Shown here one piece after another: positions 6,543-13,180 of a stretch of 13,770 nt of DNA. How positions within the stretch are numbered: position 1 is the stretch's first letter; the number at the start of each line of letters is the position of its first letter. The position numbers were made by a program, and so were the translations under genes. The DNA is from an uncultured Bacteroidales bacterium. Lineage in GTDB: Bacteria > Bacteroidota > Bacteroidia > Bacteroidales > Muribaculaceae. The DNA lies in the NCBI GenBank assembly GCA_900549375.1, contig URNY01000070.1:1-13770 (forward strand), read 5' to 3'. The notes under the pieces are model-generated. The model made no database searches. It was given only the letters and a program-made list of their open reading frames with translations, and had not been told where the DNA came from.

Positions 6543-6664
6543 AAACGCGCCCGCTGACGAAAGACCAATCAATGTAAGTAACAACTTATATACAACATAT
6601 TAAGGAACTTCCTTGTAGACGCTTAAAGGTTTGGTCGCCTGTCAGCCTACTCGGAAGTTCTTTG
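6543..6664 (+). promoter_or_regulatory. Structured 5' leader with crossing stems (pseudoknot or switch) ahead of the methyltransferase
   Basis: Two sets of long-range complementarity are visible. Stem 1: GCTGAC (6553-6558) with GTCAGC (6641-6646), and nested inside it GACCAA (6563-6568) with TTGGTC (6631-6636), separated by a 4x4 internal loop. Stem 2: AAGGAACTTCC (6602-6612) with GGAAGTTCTTT (6653-6663), one G-U pair, continued by GTAG (6615-6618) with CTAC (6647-6650). The left arm of stem 2 lies inside stem 1 and its right arm outside, so the stems cross. They must form a pseudoknot or exclude one another. The right arm of stem 2 covers the TTG at 6662. A minimal ATG-TAA sits at 6572-6577. 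This suggests translational control of the methyltransferase. I do not recognise a known riboswitch class. Confidence 0.5.
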
Positions 6665-9250
6665 AGCATTTACAATGCTGTGAGCAGGAAGACCAAGACA
6701 TATAATATTCCAGATGCGGTTGTAGAAACAATCGCATGTGAGCGCAGGTCTCCATACGGCATTCGCTCTTACGTTAGTCTATTTAGTAGTGCCGGTATCG
6801 GTTGTTATGGCTTTAAGGAATTAGGCTATAACTGTATCGCCACCGTTGAGCTTCTTGAAAAACGTTTGAAGATTCAGAGGTATAACAACAAATGTCTCCT
6901 TGATTCTGGATATATTTGTGGCGATATGACCTTGCAGGAAACCAAAGATAAAATATTCAGGGAACTCACGGTTTGGAAAGATTGTTTTGGTGTTGCTGAT
7001 TTAGATGTTTTAATCGCGACTCCTCCGTGTCAGGGAATGTCTGTTGCCAATCATAAGAAAGGTGATGAACTAAAACGTAATTCTCTCGTGGTAGAATCAA
7101 TTAAAATTACGCGCGAAGTATTACCTAAATTCTTTGTTTTTGAAAATGTAAGAGCTTTCCTCAATTCCATTTGTACTGACATTGATGGCGTTGACAAGTC
7201 CATTTATGAAGCTATTACATTCAATCTCGGGGGGCACTACAATATTCTTTTCAAAGTCATTAATTTCAAAGATTATGGCTGTCCCTCAAGCAGGACAAGG
7301 ACTTTGGTTATAGGTGTTCGTAAGGATATAGTCGATATTACTCCTAACGATATTTTCCCCTCTCAGTCGCCCGAAAAAACTTTGAGAGAGACTATTGGAC
7401 ACCTCCCCAGTCTAAAAACGATGGGCGAAATATGGGACGAGGACATATATCATAATTTCAGATCCTACGCTCCCCACATGGAGGCTTGGATTTCTGAAAT
7501 TAAGGAGGGTCAATCCGCTTTCGATAATGATGATATTTCCAGAATACCACATACCGTCAGAGATGGCGTTATAGTCTATAACGCACAAAAGAACGGTGAT
7601 AAATATACCCGTCAACGTTGGGACAAGGTGGCTCCATGTATTCACACTCGGAATGATATTATGGCGAGCCAAAATACCGTTCATCCATCGGATAATCGAG
7701 TATTTAGTATTCGAGAAGTAATGCTGATGATGTCAGTTCCTCAGTCTTTCCAATGGTCGGATATTCCCTTTGATGTGTTAAACGCCATGACATTAAAGGA
7801 GAAAAAAGCCTTTTTGAAAAAGGAGGAAATGAATATCCGTCAAAATCTTGGTGAGGCAGTTCCGACAATTATTTTTAGGCAGATTGCTTCCAAAATTCGT
7901 AAGTCTTTAGATAGTTCATCCTTTTCTAATGCGGATGCTTCAACATACGTTAGGGACAACAATTTAAGTACTCAAGAAAGTATAATATCTTTCTTGGGAC
8001 GCACAAATTATGATTTCTCTCGCATTTCTCGAATCGTCGAAATGGCTAATTCCGAGAGGGATAATACCGCTGCATATTACACACGTCAGGATGTTTGCTT
8101 CGCAATAGTCAATAATCTGCCTGACGCAAAAAACTTTTCTAACCTCACAATTTTAGAGCCGTCTATCGGTGTAGGCAATTTCTTGCCTTCATTGATAGAA
8201 AAGTACTCATCCGTTACTAATGTTGAAATTGATGTTGTCGATATAAATCCTGCCTCTATTGAAATTCTCCAAGAAATGCTCCGGCATATTTCTATACCTG
8301 AGAATTTCCATGTCAATTTTATCAATGCGGATACTCTTATTCATCGTTTTGATAAAAAATATGATATTGTAATCGGCAATCCTCCTTATATGAAGCTGAC
8401 AAAAGATAAATCTTTATCATCTATTTATAAGGCCTCAGCAAGAAATAAGGAAACCAATAATTTATTCGCTTTCTTTATCGAGAAAGCCCTTTCATTGGGC
8501 CGGTTTGTATCTCTTATTGTACCTAAGAGCCTAATCAATGCACCGGAATATAATGTCACTCGGCAACAGATGTCTCAGTTTGCCATTACGCATTTTATCG
8601 ATTTCGGAGAGAAAGCATTCAAGGGTGTTAAAATAGAGACTGTTTCATTTACCATTGATACCGATAAAAAGCCTTCCGATGTAATAGTCTACTCTTACAT
8701 CAATAACACTGTACGCAAGATTAGACAATCATATATAACGGACACACGTTTCCCGTATTGGTTAATATACCGTGATATGGATTTTGATACGGTGGCTGAT
8801 TCGATGCAATTAGGTATATTCAGAGCCTATCGAGACCGCGTTATAACAAAACGCGTTACAAAATCACAAGGCTACATAAGAGTTCTCAAATCTCGAAATA
8901 TCGGCAATAATGAGGTGGTTAATATTGAAGGATATGATTGTTTCATTGATGATGCTTCGGCTTATGACGTAGGAAAATTCCTTAACCATACCGAGTGTGT
9001 CTTATTGCCCAATCTCACATACAATCCAAGAGCATGTTTTATGCCAAAAGATTGTATTGCCGATGGCTCAGTTGCTATCCTTACGCTGATAGACCCAACG
9101 CTTAAAATAAGCACCGATGACCTCGCATTTTATGCGACTGATAAATTCGCCAAATTCTACATGACAGCGCGAAACCTCGGTTCCCGGTCATTAAACATAG
9201 ATAACAATTCTGTTTTCTTCTTCGGAAAACTTAATACACAGACGGAATGA
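6662..9250 (+). CDS. Fused C5-cytosine and N6-adenine DNA methyltransferase (modification enzyme of a type II R-M system)
   Basis: 862 residues if started at TTG 6662; GTG 6680 is the alternative, and no in-frame ATG exists before the first catalytic motif. The N-terminal half is a C5-cytosine methyltransferase: motif I SLFSSAGIGCYG (39-50), catalytic PPCQ with C123, ENV (161-163), SSRTR with R211 and R213 (motif VIII), and GEAVP (397-401). The second half is an adenine methyltransferase: SAM-binding ILEPSIGVGNF (497-507) and NPPY (573-576). The region from about 700 to the end lacks catalytic motifs and probably recognises the target. Two activities in one chain suggest an asymmetric site methylated differently on each strand. 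Alw26I, Eco31I and Esp3I systems are precedents for m5C plus m6A modification. The gene overlaps the endonuclease start by 4 bases (ATGA) and is more A+T-rich than the phage genes. Confidence 0.93.
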   Translation: MSIYNAVSRKTKTYNIPDAVVETIACERRSPYGIRSYVSLFSSAGIGCYGFKELGYNCIATVELLEKRLKIQRYNNKCLLDSGYICGDMTLQETKDKIFRELTVWKDCFGVADLDVLIATPPCQGMSVANHKKGDELKRNSLVVESIKITREVLPKFFVFENVRAFLNSICTDIDGVDKSIYEAITFNLGGHYNILFKVINFKDYGCPSSRTRTLVIGVRKDIVDITPNDIFPSQSPEKTLRETIGHLPSLKTMGEIWDEDIYHNFRSYAPHMEAWISEIKEGQSAFDNDDISRIPHTVRDGVIVYNAQKNGDKYTRQRWDKVAPCIHTRNDIMASQNTVHPSDNRVFSIREVMLMMSVPQSFQWSDIPFDVLNAMTLKEKKAFLKKEEMNIRQNLGEAVPTIIFRQIASKIRKSLDSSSFSNADASTYVRDNNLSTQESIISFLGRTNYDFSRISRIVEMANSERDNTAAYYTRQDVCFAIVNNLPDAKNFSNLTILEPSIGVGNFLPSLIEKYSSVTNVEIDVVDINPASIEILQEMLRHISIPENFHVNFINADTLIHRFDKKYDIVIGNPPYMKLTKDKSLSSIYKASARNKETNNLFAFFIEKALSLGRFVSLIVPKSLINAPEYNVTRQQMSQFAITHFIDFGEKAFKGVKIETVSFTIDTDKKPSDVIVYSYINNTVRKIRQSYITDTRFPYWLIYRDMDFDTVADSMQLGIFRAYRDRVITKRVTKSQGYIRVLKSRNIGNNEVVNIEGYDCFIDDASAYDVGKFLNHTECVLLPNLTYNPRACFMPKDCIADGSVAILTLIDPTLKISTDDLAFYATDKFAKFYMTARNLGSRSLNIDNNSVFFFGKLNTQTE

Positions 9251-10440
9251 GAGAATCCATAAATAAGTTCCTGTGTCAGTTTGACCTTGATGTTCGCAAG
9301 TCTGGCGATGCCCGATTCGCTGATCAAAAATGCACACCTGATGTAGTTTGTTTTATAGCTGACTGCATTTTGAATATCGTTAAGCCTGACCATACTTTTA
9401 CCGTCAGCGACATATGGGATTCACAATATTTCATCAAAAATGCTGTTGCCGTTTTTGGGAAGCCTATACCGACCAATCCAACAGCAAGGCATGAATACGA
9501 TAAATTTATTCAGCAACCACTCAGGCTTTTGGGATATGCGCACGTGTTGAATATTACCAAATCGGGTAGCGCCAACGTCTACTCGATAGCTGATGAGGAT
9601 ATGCTCGACTATATCTCACGTCGTGAGCGCAATACATTCAATTTCTTGTATTGCTATTTCCGCAAGGTGATGGAAGATAGTGGTATGTGGAAATATTTCC
9701 AGGAGTTCATAGACAAGTCCGCTCAGGGAGATATATCCAAATCTGACTATATGTTCTTGCGTGATAAATTTATTCGATTTATGATTGGCAACACCAACAT
9801 AAATACCGCCGTCGAAGTACGAAGAATATTTCCCAAGATACTCAATATCTTTGCCGTTGACAATAACATCTGCGGCTCTGAAAGAGGGACGCTTTCAAAA
9901 TATCCTTTTACTTTCTCCGACCTTATGTATAATCGTAAGAACTGGAGGGATTTCAACAAGGACAAGTCGATGACAAGACAAGAAGCCGCAGAAGGGGCCA
10001 TTGACACCCAACAAGAAGCGTTCAGTAAGTATTATGTTGACAAGGCCATTGCTCTCATTCGTAAAATTCACCACGAGAGTGAAGTTCATGACCAATGGGG
10101 TAACGGTCCTGCGACACAGGTACACCATATTTTCCCACGTTCGCAATTTCCTCAAATTGCTCATTATGTGGAAAATCTCATCCTCCTTACCGCAACCCAA
10201 CATAACACCAAAGCACATCCTAACAACAATACCCAAGTCGTTGACCAGGACTATCAGTTAGTGCTTCTTCTTGCAAAGTCAGAAACCATCGAGAAATCCT
10301 TGAAATTAGTAGGAGAAAAATACTACCGTAAGGAGTCATTTATATATGTGATTAACACTGGCCTTAATCAGGAAATAAGTGTTAAACTTTCTTTTAATGA
10401 AATCCGTTCACTTCTCATTCAACTCTATAACGCAGCTTAA
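9247..10440 (+). CDS. HNH-type restriction endonuclease partner of the fused methyltransferase
   Basis: 397 residues, ATG overlapping the methyltransferase stop. A single HNH (beta-beta-alpha metal) site lies at residues 291-324: QVHHIFPRS with H293 and H294, N310 in VENLILL, and H319-N320 in TQHNTKAH. The rest has no ATPase or helicase motif, so it is not a type I or III enzyme. The first 280 residues, including the phrases RHEYDKFIQQPLRLLGYA and RRIFPKILNI, form a large domain expected to recognise DNA. Pairing with a double-activity methyltransferase and a single HNH site resembles the type IIS Eco31I/Alw26I group as I remember it, so cutting outside an asymmetric site is plausible; the target sequence cannot be read. 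The next gene starts 3 bases after the stop. No separate controller (C) protein is present. Confidence 0.85.
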   Translation: MRESINKFLCQFDLDVRKSGDARFADQKCTPDVVCFIADCILNIVKPDHTFTVSDIWDSQYFIKNAVAVFGKPIPTNPTARHEYDKFIQQPLRLLGYAHVLNITKSGSANVYSIADEDMLDYISRRERNTFNFLYCYFRKVMEDSGMWKYFQEFIDKSAQGDISKSDYMFLRDKFIRFMIGNTNINTAVEVRRIFPKILNIFAVDNNICGSERGTLSKYPFTFSDLMYNRKNWRDFNKDKSMTRQEAAEGAIDTQQEAFSKYYVDKAIALIRKIHHESEVHDQWGNGPATQVHHIFPRSQFPQIAHYVENLILLTATQHNTKAHPNNNTQVVDQDYQLVLLLAKSETIEKSLKLVGEKYYRKESFIYVINTGLNQEISVKLSFNEIRSLLIQLYNAA

Positions 10441-10443
10441 ATA

Positions 10444-11487
10444 ATGTTTTTGGTCGACCCTCCTCTATATTTCACTATTGACTCCTGGCCTAAGTTGCGA
10501 GAATTAAATACTACTGGGACAAGAGATAAGGGTGTCTATATTGCTCCTACAGGCCAAACATTTTATTTTAAAACTTCTATAAAGCAAGGTAAAAAAGATT
10601 ATCCTTGCGAGTTTTGGTCTGAAATAGCGGCTTCTATTTTGGGGTTTCATCTTGGTCTTCCTGTTTTACATTATCATATTGCCAGTTGCAATGATAAAAT
10701 TGGATGTATTTCCCAAAATATGATTGACCTAAAAACTGAAGAACTTATTGAGGGTGTCAATCTCATTATACAATTTGAACCAAACTTCCGCGAAGATTGC
10801 AGAACCAATCATCATTTTTATATGATTGAAAATGCTCTTAAATTAGTCGGCTTGATTGAATATAGGCGTATCGCTGTTGAGATGGTTCTATTTGATTGCA
10901 TTATTGGTAATACCGATAGACATTCAGAGAATTGGGCACTAATACGAAATAAAGTCGGAGAATCCTATTATTCCGAACTTAAAAAGAAAAACCTATTTTT
11001 ACGAATAAAAGAATACTGGAACTTTCATAGAGAGTTTGGCATCAAATTTTTAAAAGTTCCGAAAGTTTTAGCATTCATCCGACACCGATTTGCTCCCTTT
11101 TATGATAATGGCAGCAGTCTTGGTCGTGAGCTTTCCGAAGACAGGATTAAACTTCTTTTAGATGATGATGATGCCTTTGAAAAGTTTTTTTGCAATGGAA
11201 AATCCGACATAATCGTTGATGGAACAAAGAAATCTTTCTTGGAGACCATTGATTATTTACTCATTAATTTCCCAGATGAATGCAGACACTTTATCTCGAA
11301 GCACTTATCCCGGTACAATAAAGACCAGTTAATTTCGTTAATTAATAATATGGATGCCAATTATCCCAAAAATGGATTTGATTACGGTCGCATTTCGAAC
11401 AATCGTAAGCTTTTCATTGTTAAGTTGATTGACAGCCGCATATCGTTTATTTTTCGGAAAGTTCAAGAGTATGGCCACCAGATATGA
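10444..11487 (+). CDS. HipA/HipT-like serine/threonine protein kinase
   Basis: 347 residues. HipA-fold kinase features appear in order: a strand ending in YFKTS with K43 as the likely ATP-binding lysine, SEIAASILG with E60, the catalytic loop GNTDRHSEN at 155-163 (D158 and N163), and FYDNGSSLG at about 219-227 with D221 as the metal-binding Asp. All key residues are present, so it should be active. The roughly 100-residue N-subdomain-1 of classical HipA is missing, as in HipT of the three-gene HipBST system. Such kinases phosphorylate translation-related targets such as aminoacyl-tRNA synthetases and halt growth; the target here is unknown. The gene lies 3 bases after the endonuclease gene and overlaps the next gene by 17 bases. 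It is strongly A+T-rich, perhaps more so than the R-M genes. Confidence 0.85.
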   Translation: MFLVDPPLYFTIDSWPKLRELNTTGTRDKGVYIAPTGQTFYFKTSIKQGKKDYPCEFWSEIAASILGFHLGLPVLHYHIASCNDKIGCISQNMIDLKTEELIEGVNLIIQFEPNFREDCRTNHHFYMIENALKLVGLIEYRRIAVEMVLFDCIIGNTDRHSENWALIRNKVGESYYSELKKKNLFLRIKEYWNFHREFGIKFLKVPKVLAFIRHRFAPFYDNGSSLGRELSEDRIKLLLDDDDAFEKFFCNGKSDIIVDGTKKSFLETIDYLLINFPDECRHFISKHLSRYNKDQLISLINNMDANYPKNGFDYGRISNNRKLFIVKLIDSRISFIFRKVQEYGHQI

Positions 11488-12151
11488 TTTCACCCGCATT
11501 GCCTTAATGTGGCGTCCTGAAAAAGGGCATCGCCGCATTTGTATTGGCATACTCTCTGTCCCCAAAAATGAAAAGGGTCTTTCTTTTGCATATGATGAAA
11601 AAGGCATCGAAGCAGCCAAAGCTATCGATCCGAGTTTCGCTGGATACCCGGGGTTGCCTTTATCTTCCCATTCTCTTTCTTCCACGCAAATATCAGAGGT
11701 ATTTTTTGGTCGTTTGATTAATAATACCCGTAATGATGTAGAGGATTTTTATAATTTTTGGTTAGTAGACAAGTCTAAGGTTAACGACCCATTATATATT
11801 CTTGCTCAAACTCAAGGATTATCCGCATCTGATATGTTTGAGTTTGTACCTCAATACTTTCAGTCGCACAAACCATCTTTTATTACGGACATTGCAGGAA
11901 TTTCAAAATATGATTTCGATTTATCCCAATTAACGGTTGGAGATATACTCACTTTTACTCAAGAGAAAGACAATGAATTTGACCCTTATGCCGTTTATGT
12001 TTCTTTTAATGGATGCAAAATTGGATATATAAAAAAAGGTCATAATACAGTTTTTAATCGAAAAAACACAAAAGGCATTAAAATATCTGTATGGAGCATT
12101 ACAAATATTCCAGGCTACGAAAAATTATATGCTCGTATAGATATTAAATGA
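11471..12151 (+). CDS. HipS-like N-terminal region fused to a C-terminal HIRAN domain
   Basis: 226 residues from the ATG at 11471; an earlier in-frame TTG at 11429 would overlap the kinase more deeply and is less likely. The C-terminal part (about 138-226) fits the HIRAN domain: IAGISKYDF, TVGDILTFTQEKDNEFDPYAV (about 155-175) and KIGYIKKGHN (183-192). HIRAN domains bind DNA, for example 3' ends at stalled forks in HLTF. The N-terminal part (about 8-128: GILSV, LSFAYDEKG, YPGLPLS, ISEVFFGRLINN) resembles HipA N-subdomain-1, the piece that is the separate HipS antitoxin in HipBST. The 17-base overlap with the kinase gene supports co-translation and complex formation. No HipB-type helix-turn-helix partner is seen. 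HIRAN is fairly sure; the HipS-like region is from pattern memory and less sure. Confidence 0.72.
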   Translation: MATRYDFTRIALMWRPEKGHRRICIGILSVPKNEKGLSFAYDEKGIEAAKAIDPSFAGYPGLPLSSHSLSSTQISEVFFGRLINNTRNDVEDFYNFWLVDKSKVNDPLYILAQTQGLSASDMFEFVPQYFQSHKPSFITDIAGISKYDFDLSQLTVGDILTFTQEKDNEFDPYAVYVSFNGCKIGYIKKGHNTVFNRKNTKGIKISVWSITNIPGYEKLYARIDIK

Positions 12152-12153
12152 TA

Positions 12154-12161
12154 TAATTTTG
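12154..12161 (+). promoter_or_regulatory. Candidate -7 box for a small RNA downstream of the cassette
   Basis: TAATTTTG, an exact TAnnTTTG match starting 3 bases after the HIRAN-gene stop. I find no good TTTG at the -33 position, so it would be a weak or activated promoter. Confidence 0.4.
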
Positions 12162-12166
12162 GAGTT

Positions 12167-12295
12167 GCGGCACCGCCGCCGAGCTATTGCGCCAAGCCGT
12201 CAAGCCTAAGGTCTTGACCCATTCGGGCTATCTATCCCTAACTCATACACAAGCTTCGGCACCACCTTGTGGATCCGAAGCTTGCTTTCTTTTAT
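12167..12295 (+). ncRNA. Candidate structured small RNA
   Basis: Between a promoter box (12154-12161) and an intrinsic terminator (12250-12295) lie no credible ORF and three hairpins. Hairpin 1 is GCGGC (12167-12171) with GCCGC (12175-12179) around ACC. Hairpin 2 is GTCAAG (12199-12204) with CTTGAC (12213-12218), with an inner CC/GG pair. Hairpin 3 is the terminator. The predicted size is about 130 bases. It could be a trans-acting regulator of the element or of the defence genes upstream; CTnDOT's RteR is a precedent for a small RNA carried by a Bacteroides integrative element. It could also be just the 3' untranslated end of the cassette mRNA. Confidence 0.42.
12250..12295 (+). terminator. 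Intrinsic terminator after the defence cassette
   Basis: CAAGCTTCGG (12250-12259) and CCGAAGCTTG (12275-12284) are perfect 10-base arms; inside, CCAC (12262-12265) pairs with GTGG (12269-12272) around CTT. A T-rich tail (CTTTCTTTT) follows directly. It would end the cassette transcript or the candidate small RNA. Confidence 0.8.
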
Positions 12296-12427
12296 AAGCC
12301 GTCGTTCCGCGATGGCTTCTTTGGCTTCGCCCAAGTTCGGCTGCGCTCGGCATAACCGGAGTAAACTCCGCTCTGCTCTCGCTGGCACGAACATTCGCAT
12401 TATAAGGACTTCGACCGTTCATCATAC

Positions 12428-12441
12428 CCTTTGAGGGAGGG
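12428..12441. repeat. Left copy of a 14-base inverted repeat
   Basis: CCCTTTGAGGGAGG here is the exact reverse complement of 13141-13154. The two copies bracket the 68-aa gene and its leader about 700 bases apart. The motif is low in complexity, so chance is possible. Confidence 0.5.
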
Positions 12442-12708
12442 TTTTACCAAGTTGTACCCCGATCCATTGTTCCGTCGGCTCTCCTTGTGGTGATTTCCAT
12501 TCTGTTCTTCCTCGTCCGGGCTTCACATTATTGTGAGATGTTTTTGCCGTCGGTGATTACTTCACGGGGCAGATGTGTATTTGTGCTTGCAGTTGGCGTT
12601 CGCCATCAAATATGCCTTGCAGGTTACGTGGATCAGGATTTTGCCGGGACGTTCAGCGAGGAACTTTACTTGTAAACACGCACGGAACGCATCTGATATT
12701 TCACTTAG

Positions 12709-12738
12709 CAAAGTTAAGTCGTGCCGGTCTATCGCAAA
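12709..12738 (-). promoter_or_regulatory. Candidate leftward promoter in the non-coding region
   Basis: On the minus strand TTTG (12738-12735), an 18-base spacer and TAACTTTG (12716-12709) closely match the Bacteroidota consensus; the -7 box is identical to that of the restriction cassette. It would read toward 12300, where no convincing minus-strand gene lies, so a non-coding or antisense transcript is possible. Confidence 0.4.
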
Positions 12739-12926
12739 ACGAGGCCCTCCGGGACGTTCTGCAAAATTTTTTATAAATCTCCACCTTGCAGGTAGTATTT
12801 ACCGCCGGAGGCTTAAAATATTTCTTGAAGTTTTTGCGCTTGCGCCCTCTCCACTTCCTTCCTTTTTGCACGTAAAAATCAAACGCGCCCCGGCGCACAG
12901 TAAAAACCCTCTAAAACTTCAAAATC

Positions 12927-13133
12927 ATGACCCACGTAATGAACATATTCGACAGCTCTCTCAACTCCAACCGCAAGCTCAAATACTATTCGGTAGAAGT
13001 AATCACTTTCGACGGCGAAAGCATCTCGGTAGAAGTCGAAGCCCGCAGCGCCGAGGAGGCCCAGGAAATCGCAGCATCACAAGTCGATGATGTCGACTAC
13101 ACAATGGTTCAGGGCTGCTACGCAGCTTGGTAA
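12927..13133 (+). CDS. Small conserved-looking protein of unknown function
   Basis: 68 residues from the ATG at 12927 (an in-frame ATG at 12939 is also possible), preceded by an A-rich stretch typical of Bacteroidota starts. The core reads as a strand (KYYSVEVITFDGESISVEVEA), a helix rich in Ala and Glu (SAEEAQEIAASQV) and a second strand (DYTMVQGCYAAW). This beta-alpha-beta pattern is plausible for a real compact domain, and codon use resembles GC-rich Bacteroidales genes. I recall similar short proteins in Bacteroides integrative elements but know no function. No signal peptide or membrane segment. A strong intrinsic terminator follows 23 bases after the stop, so it is a single-gene unit with an unusually long upstream non-coding region. 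Confidence 0.75.
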   Translation: MTHVMNIFDSSLNSNRKLKYYSVEVITFDGESISVEVEARSAEEAQEIAASQVDDVDYTMVQGCYAAW

Positions 13134-13140
13134 AACCTAT

Positions 13141-13154
13141 CCTCCCTCAAAGGG
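13141..13154. repeat. Right copy of a 14-base inverted repeat
   Basis: Reverse complement of 12428-12441, directly before the terminator of the 68-aa gene. Confidence 0.5.
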
Positions 13155-13156
13155 AC

Positions 13157-13180
13157 GGCTGTCCGCCGGGGCAGCCTTTT
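13157..13180 (+). terminator. Intrinsic terminator of the 68-aa gene
   Basis: GGCTGTCC (13157-13164) pairs with GGGCAGCC (13169-13176), including one G-U pair, around GCCG; TTTT follows at 13177-13180. Confidence 0.8.

Larger units (their letters stand above)
12296..12926. other. Non-coding stretch of about 630 bases, leader of the 68-aa gene
   Basis: No reading frame here has convincing protein character; the frames that are open are rich in Arg, Ser and Pro or overlap the downstream gene out of frame. Visible structures are the hairpin CGGAG-TAAA-CTCCG (12357-12370), a low-complexity GGCTTC/GCTCGGC stretch at about 12314-12352 of a type I associate with Bacteroides mobile elements, and CCCT-TTG-AGGG (12428-12438). 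There is also a minus-strand promoter-like site (12709-12738), a GCGC-CCCG-GCGC hairpin (12885-12896) and an 11-base direct repeat CCGGGACGTTC (12644-12654 and 12749-12759). I find no exact rightward promoter for the 68-aa gene. The sequence may be a long regulatory leader. Confidence 0.5.

Noticed and set aside
12167..12179. GCGGC-ACC-GCCGC hairpin as the terminator of the HIRAN gene
   Set aside because: Short stem with no T-run after it; the hairpin at 12250-12284 has both a long stem and a T-rich tail.
12206..12425. Two short minus-strand frames (64 and 60 codons)
   Set aside because: They overlap each other and read back through the terminator hairpin and low-complexity repeats; arginine-rich and unlikely to be protein.
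12644..12759. Two copies of CCGGGACGTTC as attachment or iteron repeats
   Set aside because: Only two copies, 11 bases long and with no further structure; chance cannot be excluded.
12575..13090. Rightward frame of 171 codons
   Set aside because: Arg/Ser/Pro-rich, overlaps the better 68-aa gene in another frame, and its stops do not respect any visible signal.
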